Positions 5,384-9,220 of a stretch of 9,220 nucleotides of DNA are shown here, piece after piece. The notes below the pieces were generated by a model. The model saw only the letters and a list, made by a program, of their open reading frames with translations, had not been told where the DNA came from and did no database searches. Where the stretch lies: assembly GCA_938008425.1 (NCBI GenBank), contig CALLKH010000172.1, positions 1 to 9,220 of the forward strand, read 5' to 3'. Each line of letters starts with the position of its first letter. Within the stretch, counting starts at the first letter, position 1. The position numbers and the translations under genes are program-made. Origin of the DNA: an uncultured Planctomycetaceae bacterium (GTDB taxonomy: Bacteria; Planctomycetota; Phycisphaerae; UBA1845; UTPLA1).

Positions 5384-6565
5384 ATGAGCAATCAGCTTTT
5401 TGATGACATGAAACGATACGTCGCATTTGGTGACGACGACGCCGCCCGTTTGGTGGAGCTCAAGCCGCTGTTGGAGCCCCACCTCCCGGAGGTCGTGCGC
5501 CAATTCTACGACGCGCTGCTGCAACATCCGCGGGCCCGGGCCGTGTTCGGCGGCGATCTGGAACAGGTCGAACGGCTCCGCCGCAGCCTGCTTGTCTGGC
5601 TGGCGGAGTTGTTTGACGGCCGGTACGACCGCGAGTACTTCGAGCGCCGCTGCCGGATCGGCCGCACGCACGTTCGGGTGCACCTGCCCCAGCATTACAT
5701 GTTCACCGCGATGAGCGTCATCCGCGGCGCACTGATGGCGGAAATCGAACGGGTGAAGGTCTCAAATCGCTCCGATATGCGCGACTCGCTCAACAAGCTG
5801 CTGGATCTCGAACTGGCGATCATGAATGAGACCTATCGCGAGGACCTGATGTCCCGGCTTCAGGCGATCGAGCACGCGGAGTATCAGGCGCGGCTGAGCC
5901 AATCGGAGCATCTTGCGACGGTCGGCGAGTTGGCGGCGTCGCTGGCCCATGAGATCAAGAATCCGCTGGCCGGCATCAGCGGAGCGATTCAGATCCTCGG
6001 CGACGATCTGGGCCCGGATCATCCGCGCACGGAAATTATTATGGAATGTCTGAGGCAGATCGACCGGCTCGATGCGGCGGTGAAGGATCTGCTCATCTAC
6101 GCGCGGCCCAAGCCGCCCTCGACGTCGCGGGTGGCGGTCGGAAAGCTGCTCGGGCAGGTGCTCGTGCTGCTTCGCGAAGAGCCGGCGTTTCGCGGCGTCT
6201 GCGTTGAGTTTACCGAGCCGGAGAAAGACGTGATTCTCGAAGTGGACGAAGCGCAGGTCCACCAGGTTCTAACGAATCTCTTCATCAATGCCGCCCATGC
6301 CTGCAACGAGCGCGGCACGATTCAATGCCGGGTTCGCAACGGCGACAAGACGACGATCATCGAGATCGAGGATAACGGCATCGGCATGACCGCCGAGGTC
6401 GTTGCACGGGCGTTCGAGCCATTTTACACCACCAAGGCCAAGGGAACGGGGCTGGGTCTTGCCATCTGCAAGCGGATCATCGAATCCCACAAAGGATCGA
6501 TCCAATTGCAGAGCCGACCGGGTCACGGCACCTGCGTCACGATTGAAATACCGGTGAGTCCATGA
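5384..6565 (+). CDS. soluble globin-coupled sensor histidine kinase
   Basis: The 393-residue protein has no transmembrane segment or signal peptide, so it acts in the cytoplasm. Residues ~5-155 match a protoglobin/globin-coupled-sensor domain: an FYDALLQHPRARAVF helix region and RIGRTHVRVHLPQHY, in which H96 is the expected proximal haem ligand. Such domains bind haem and sense O2, NO or CO. A short coiled linker (~155-175) leads to the kinase core: H-box SLAHEIKNPLAGI with phospho-acceptor H189, N-box NLFINAAHA (N302), G1 EDNGIGM (330-335), F-box FEPFYTTK, and G2 GTGLGLAI. I chose ATG 5384 because the globin domain follows directly. An upstream ATG at 5204 would add 60 low-complexity residues and overlap the small Cys-rich gene by 122 bp. 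The gene overlaps the next by ATGA, indicating a tightly coupled kinase-regulator pair. The actual ligand is not known. Confidence 0.9.
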   Translation: MSNQLFDDMKRYVAFGDDDAARLVELKPLLEPHLPEVVRQFYDALLQHPRARAVFGGDLEQVERLRRSLLVWLAELFDGRYDREYFERRCRIGRTHVRVHLPQHYMFTAMSVIRGALMAEIERVKVSNRSDMRDSLNKLLDLELAIMNETYREDLMSRLQAIEHAEYQARLSQSEHLATVGELAASLAHEIKNPLAGISGAIQILGDDLGPDHPRTEIIMECLRQIDRLDAAVKDLLIYARPKPPSTSRVAVGKLLGQVLVLLREEPAFRGVCVEFTEPEKDVILEVDEAQVHQVLTNLFINAAHACNERGTIQCRVRNGDKTTIIEIEDNGIGMTAEVVARAFEPFYTTKAKGTGLGLAICKRIIESHKGSIQLQSRPGHGTCVTIEIPVSP

Positions 6566-7920
6566 GCACGCCACACATTCTGATCATCGAGGACGAGAAC
6601 CTGATTCGCTGGTCGCTTCGCCAGCGATTCAGCGACGAAGGCTATGCGGTCGAAGAGGCGACGACGGCGGCCGAAGGCCTCGCCAAGATGGAAAGCGCGA
6701 TCTTCGATCTCATCATGCTCGACTACAAGCTGCCGGACAAGACGGGGCTTGATGTTCTGAGACAGTTGCGAGCCGGAGACGCCGACGTCTTCGTGCTCAT
6801 GATGACGGCATACAGCAACGTGGAAAACGCCGTTGAGGCGATGAAGCTCGGCGCACTCGACTACATCCCGAAGCCGTTCAAGATGGATGAGCTGATGCTC
6901 ACGGTCGCCAAGGCGCTGGAGACGACGCGGCTCAAGCGTGAGCTTCGGGATTTACGGGCCAAGATCAAGGAGGCGCACGGGTTCGATCGCATCCTGGGCC
7001 GGTGCCCGGCGATGCAGTCGCTCTTCACGACGATCTTCGATGTCGCCCGCAGCGGGGCATCGACGGTTTTCCTGCGCGGTGAGAGCGGAACAGGCAAGGA
7101 CCTTGTCGCCAAGACCATTCACTACAACTCGGATCGCGCCACCCGCCCGTTCATGAACATCACCTGCACCGCGCTGCCGGAGATGCTGCTCGAGAGCGAA
7201 CTCTTCGGCCACGAGCGGGGCGCGTTCACGGATGCCAAGCAGCAGAAGCGCGGCCTGATCGAACTGGCCGACGGGGGGACGGTTTTTCTCGACGAAGTCG
7301 GCGACATGCCCGCGACGCTCCAGGCCAAGCTGCTTCGCTTCCTGGAGGAACGGGCGTTTCGACGGGTGGGCGGCGTGACGGACATCAAGGTCGATGTGCG
7401 CGTCATCGCGGCGACGAATCGCGACATTCGTGAGCTGATGGAGAAGGGCGAATTCAGGGAGGATCTCTACTATCGCCTGAACATCATCGGACTCGATCTG
7501 CCGCCGTTGCGCGATCGGGGTGATGACATTCGCATGCTCGCGGAGCATTATGTCGGCCTGTTTTGCCAGGAATTCAAGCGGCCCACCATGGAACTCACGC
7601 CCGCGGCGGTCAAGAAGCTGATGGGTTACCCGTGGCCCGGAAACGTGCGCGAGCTGCGCAACGCCATCGAGCGGGCGGTGCTGCTCTGCAAGAATTCAAA
7701 GATCGACGCCGACGACATCGCCATTGATCACTCGGGATCTCCGGTTCGCGGCAATGGCTACGTGCTGCCGCGCGAAGGGGCGAGCCTCGCATCGCTCGAG
7801 GAAACGGTCGTCCGGCAGGCGCTCGAATACTGCGAAAACAACCAGACCCGCGCCGCCAAGCTGCTGCACCTCTCGCGCGACCAGCTTCGCTCTCGAATGC
7901 AGCGGTACGGCCTGCTCTAG
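6562..7920 (+). CDS. NtrC-family sigma-54-dependent response regulator
   Basis: This 452-residue transcriptional activator has the full three-domain NtrC layout. The receiver (residues ~4-120) has E10-D11, phosphoacceptor D54 (IMLDYKLPD), T82 and K104. The AAA+ domain (~145-380) has Walker A GESGTGKD (173-180), the sigma-54 contact loop GAFTDA (220-225), and Walker B GGTVFLDE (238-245). A Fis-type helix-turn-helix occupies the last ~45 residues (ENNQTRAAKLLHLSRDQLRSR). All key residues are intact. The start overlaps the kinase stop by 4 bp, with GGTGAG 3 bases upstream of the ATG. The partner kinase is almost certainly the globin-coupled one. Sigma-54 sites on both sides of this operon make the oxidoreductase, the small Cys-rich gene and the ResB-like gene likely targets (inference). 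No sigma-54 site is seen upstream of its own operon. Confidence 0.94.
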   Translation: MSTPHILIIEDENLIRWSLRQRFSDEGYAVEEATTAAEGLAKMESAIFDLIMLDYKLPDKTGLDVLRQLRAGDADVFVLMMTAYSNVENAVEAMKLGALDYIPKPFKMDELMLTVAKALETTRLKRELRDLRAKIKEAHGFDRILGRCPAMQSLFTTIFDVARSGASTVFLRGESGTGKDLVAKTIHYNSDRATRPFMNITCTALPEMLLESELFGHERGAFTDAKQQKRGLIELADGGTVFLDEVGDMPATLQAKLLRFLEERAFRRVGGVTDIKVDVRVIAATNRDIRELMEKGEFREDLYYRLNIIGLDLPPLRDRGDDIRMLAEHYVGLFCQEFKRPTMELTPAAVKKLMGYPWPGNVRELRNAIERAVLLCKNSKIDADDIAIDHSGSPVRGNGYVLPREGASLASLEETVVRQALEYCENNQTRAAKLLHLSRDQLRSRMQRYGLL

Positions 7921-7933
7921 CGCCGAAGCGGCG
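7921..7933 (+). terminator. short hairpin directly after the regulator stop codon
   Basis: CGCCG-AAG-CGGCG forms a perfect 5-bp GC stem immediately after the TAG. No T-run follows, so it is at best a weak or factor-dependent termination signal. Confidence 0.22.
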
Positions 7934-8092
7934 AACGCTCCGCTGATCTCGCATTCAACAGCCGATGGAAGCGACGCGGCGGGCTTTTCCGACGCTGCAT
8001 GTCAATTTGCGATTTGTTCGTGCGCCGCCTTGGCGATACGATTCTGGTCGTGTTGTCCGGTTTGCGCTGTACCCCTCGGAAGTTTTGAAAGC

Positions 8093-8108
8093 TGGCACTC
8101 AACTTGCC
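8093..8108 (+). promoter_or_regulatory. sigma-54 (-24/-12) promoter of the ResB-like gene
   Basis: TGGCACTCAACTTGCC contains TGGCAC-N5-TTGC with exact GG-N10-GC spacing (GG 8094-8095, GC 8106-8107). Only the weakly conserved last base differs from the consensus (C for A/T). The predicted transcription start is about 8119, giving a ~61-base leader. The preceding regulator gene ends at 7920, so the promoter is intergenic and in the right orientation. Confidence 0.76.
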
Positions 8109-8130
8109 ACTTAGACTTTCGTGGATCTTC

Positions 8131-8145
8131 GCGGCACTTCGCCGC
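8131..8145 (+). other. 5'UTR hairpin of the ResB-like gene
   Basis: GCGGC-ACTTC-GCCGC is a perfect 5-bp stem about 12 bases into the predicted leader, ~20 bases before the GGAGG ribosome binding site. It may stabilise the message. It is short enough to be chance in GC-rich DNA. Confidence 0.3.
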
Positions 8146-8179
8146 TCGATTCTGCAAGAGAGGCGGAGGTGCTTCATCC

Positions 8180-9220
8180 ATGATCCTGTCACGTCGCAAT
8201 CCCGTGGTTCGATTCTTCAGCAGCGTCAAGGTCGGTCTCGTCTGGATGGGGCTGATCCTTTTCTACGCATCGATCGCGTCGGCGCTGCCCCAGGTGCGCG
8301 GGGCGCTCGAAATGACCGAGATGGAGATCTTCCGCCACTGGATCTTCACGCTCCTGATCTCGCTCTTCACCATCTCGCTCGTCACCGCCACGATCGTGCG
8401 CATTCCGTTTCGATTCGTGAACGCGGGGGTGCTCACGGTTCACCTCGGGCTGCTGATGCTGGTCGTCGGCTCGCTCTGGTACTTCGGGACGAAGGTCGAG
8501 GGCGATGTGCTGCTTCAGTCGCCGCGCGTGGAGGTGGTCAACACCGGCAGCGGCGGCGAGCGCGTGCTGGCCGAATTCCTGGCGAGTGCCGGTGAATCGT
8601 GGTCGACCAACATGCCCGCGATGGGCGGGCAGATGAAGGTCGAGGTGACGGGGATCGGCCGTGATGCCGGCGGCGTGGTCAACTCGGCGCGCGTCCAGGT
8701 GCGATTTGGCGTCGGTGAACCCATCTCGCGAGAACTGACCGCGAGCGGCGGGGCGGTACCCATCTTCGGCGACCGGCTGGCACTTCGGCTCACCTCGTTC
8801 CCCGCGGCCACGCAGTTCTTTGATAATGAAACACCCGCACTCTACGTTCGCCGAACGAGCGGCGCAGGAGAGAAAGTCGCCAAGCTTGAAGGCCTGCCGC
8901 TCTTTCGTGAGCGACTCGTCGGCAGCGAGGAGGAACTCTTCGACAACGCCCGGCGGCCGGTGGTCTCGAAGCGATCCGCGCCGCAGGTCGACCTGGCGGG
9001 GCTGAAGATCTCCACCGGTCTGATCGAGGACTGGCGCATGCCCATCCAAGTTGATTCCGCCGAGCTTCCGTTCGACGTCACCGTGACCGGTTACGTGCCG
9101 TATGTCTCGCGATTCGAGCAGTCGGCAGTCGGCGGCGATCGCCTCAACCCGGCGGTGAACCTGCGGCTGTCGGCCGGCAAGGTCTCGCGGGAGATTTCGC
9201 TCTTCGCCCTCGACGCGGCG
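8180..9220 (+). CDS. resB: ResB-like cytochrome c biogenesis protein, N-terminal part
   Basis: The gene runs off the right window edge with 347 codons open. The ATG at 8180 is preceded by GGAGG (8165-8169), 10 bases upstream. Three membrane segments lie near the N-terminus: residues ~18-36, ~55-75 and ~82-102. The third contains H88 in the motif NAGVLTVHLGLLMLVVGSL, typical of ResB/CcsB proteins, where this His is proposed to take part in haem handling. A long soluble region (residues ~104-347) follows, expected to be extracytoplasmic. ResB works with CcsA to export haem and attach it to apocytochromes c (System II). In some lineages the two are fused into one long protein; the visible part cannot show whether that is so here. 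A sigma-54 promoter sits 72 bp upstream. The family call rests on topology and the HLGLL motif, so the exact subfamily is uncertain. Confidence 0.76.
   Translation, partial: MILSRRNPVVRFFSSVKVGLVWMGLILFYASIASALPQVRGALEMTEMEIFRHWIFTLLISLFTISLVTATIVRIPFRFVNAGVLTVHLGLLMLVVGSLWYFGTKVEGDVLLQSPRVEVVNTGSGGERVLAEFLASAGESWSTNMPAMGGQMKVEVTGIGRDAGGVVNSARVQVRFGVGEPISRELTASGGAVPIFGDRLALRLTSFPAATQFFDNETPALYVRRTSGAGEKVAKLEGLPLFRERLVGSEEELFDNARRPVVSKRSAPQVDLAGLKISTGLIEDWRMPIQVDSAELPFDVTVTGYVPYVSRFEQSAVGGDRLNPAVNLRLSAGKVSREISLFALDAA

Noticed and set aside
3791..5695. 634-codon open frame on the minus strand
   Set aside because: It lies antisense to the alpha-beta oxidoreductase, the small gene and the kinase, and its translation is Arg/His-rich with no recognisable domain. 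It is a GC-bias shadow of real genes.
7953..8092. GTTGAATG/CATTCAAC word shared between the regions upstream of two sigma-54 sites (near 4996 and 7953), considered as an enhancer motif
   Set aside because: Only 8 bases match, in opposite orientation and at different distances from the promoters. The third site lacks it.
1..9220. Mobile elements, CRISPR arrays, tRNA or rRNA genes, toxin-antitoxin or phage-defence genes
   Set aside because: No transposase, terminal repeats, regularly spaced repeats, RNA-gene signatures or defence domains were visible on either strand.

Overview
The window reads as ordinary chromosomal DNA from a GC-rich, non-enteric bacterium with an anaerobic or microaerobic side to its metabolism. 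The mix of a Memo-family protein, a ferredoxin-dependent 2-oxoacid oxidoreductase, a ResB-type cytochrome c assembly protein, soluble two-component proteins and sigma-54 promoters would suit a Planctomycetota-like lineage. That placement is an inference from gene style, not a marker-gene result. I saw no mobile element, CRISPR array, tRNA or rRNA.

Layout. (1) 1-413, plus strand: 3' end of a Memo-family gene (AmmeMemoRadiSam system protein B). (2) 488-1312, minus strand: a degenerate receiver-domain protein with two C-terminal four-cysteine modules. (3) 1313-1629: divergent regulatory region. (4) 1630-4936, plus strand: a two-gene 2-oxoacid:ferredoxin oxidoreductase, a gamma-delta fusion followed by an alpha-beta fusion. 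(5) 5098-5325, plus strand: a 75-residue Cys-rich protein with its own promoter and ribosome binding site. (6) 5384-7920, plus strand: a soluble globin-coupled histidine kinase overlapping an NtrC-type sigma-54 activator by 4 bp. (7) 8180 to the window end, plus strand: the N-terminal part of a ResB-like protein.

The most striking signal is regulatory. Three intergenic sites match the sigma-54 -24/-12 element TGGCAY-N5-TTGC with exact GG-N10-GC spacing. They lie upstream of the oxidoreductase operon (1569-1584), the small Cys-rich gene (5057-5072) and the ResB-like gene (8093-8108). A fourth, imperfect copy (1343-1328, minus strand) faces the pseudo-receiver gene. The only sigma-54 activator visible, with its globin-sensor kinase, lies between these targets. 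The kinase/regulator operon itself instead has a perfect TATAAT placed so that the predicted transcript starts at the ATG.

Proposed model (inference): a cytoplasmic haem-globin kinase senses O2 or another gas and phosphorylates the NtrC-type regulator. The regulator then switches sigma-54 promoters for an O2-sensitive Fe-S oxidoreductase, cytochrome c assembly and two Cys-rich accessory proteins. This would be a compact gas/redox-responsive sigma-54 regulon.
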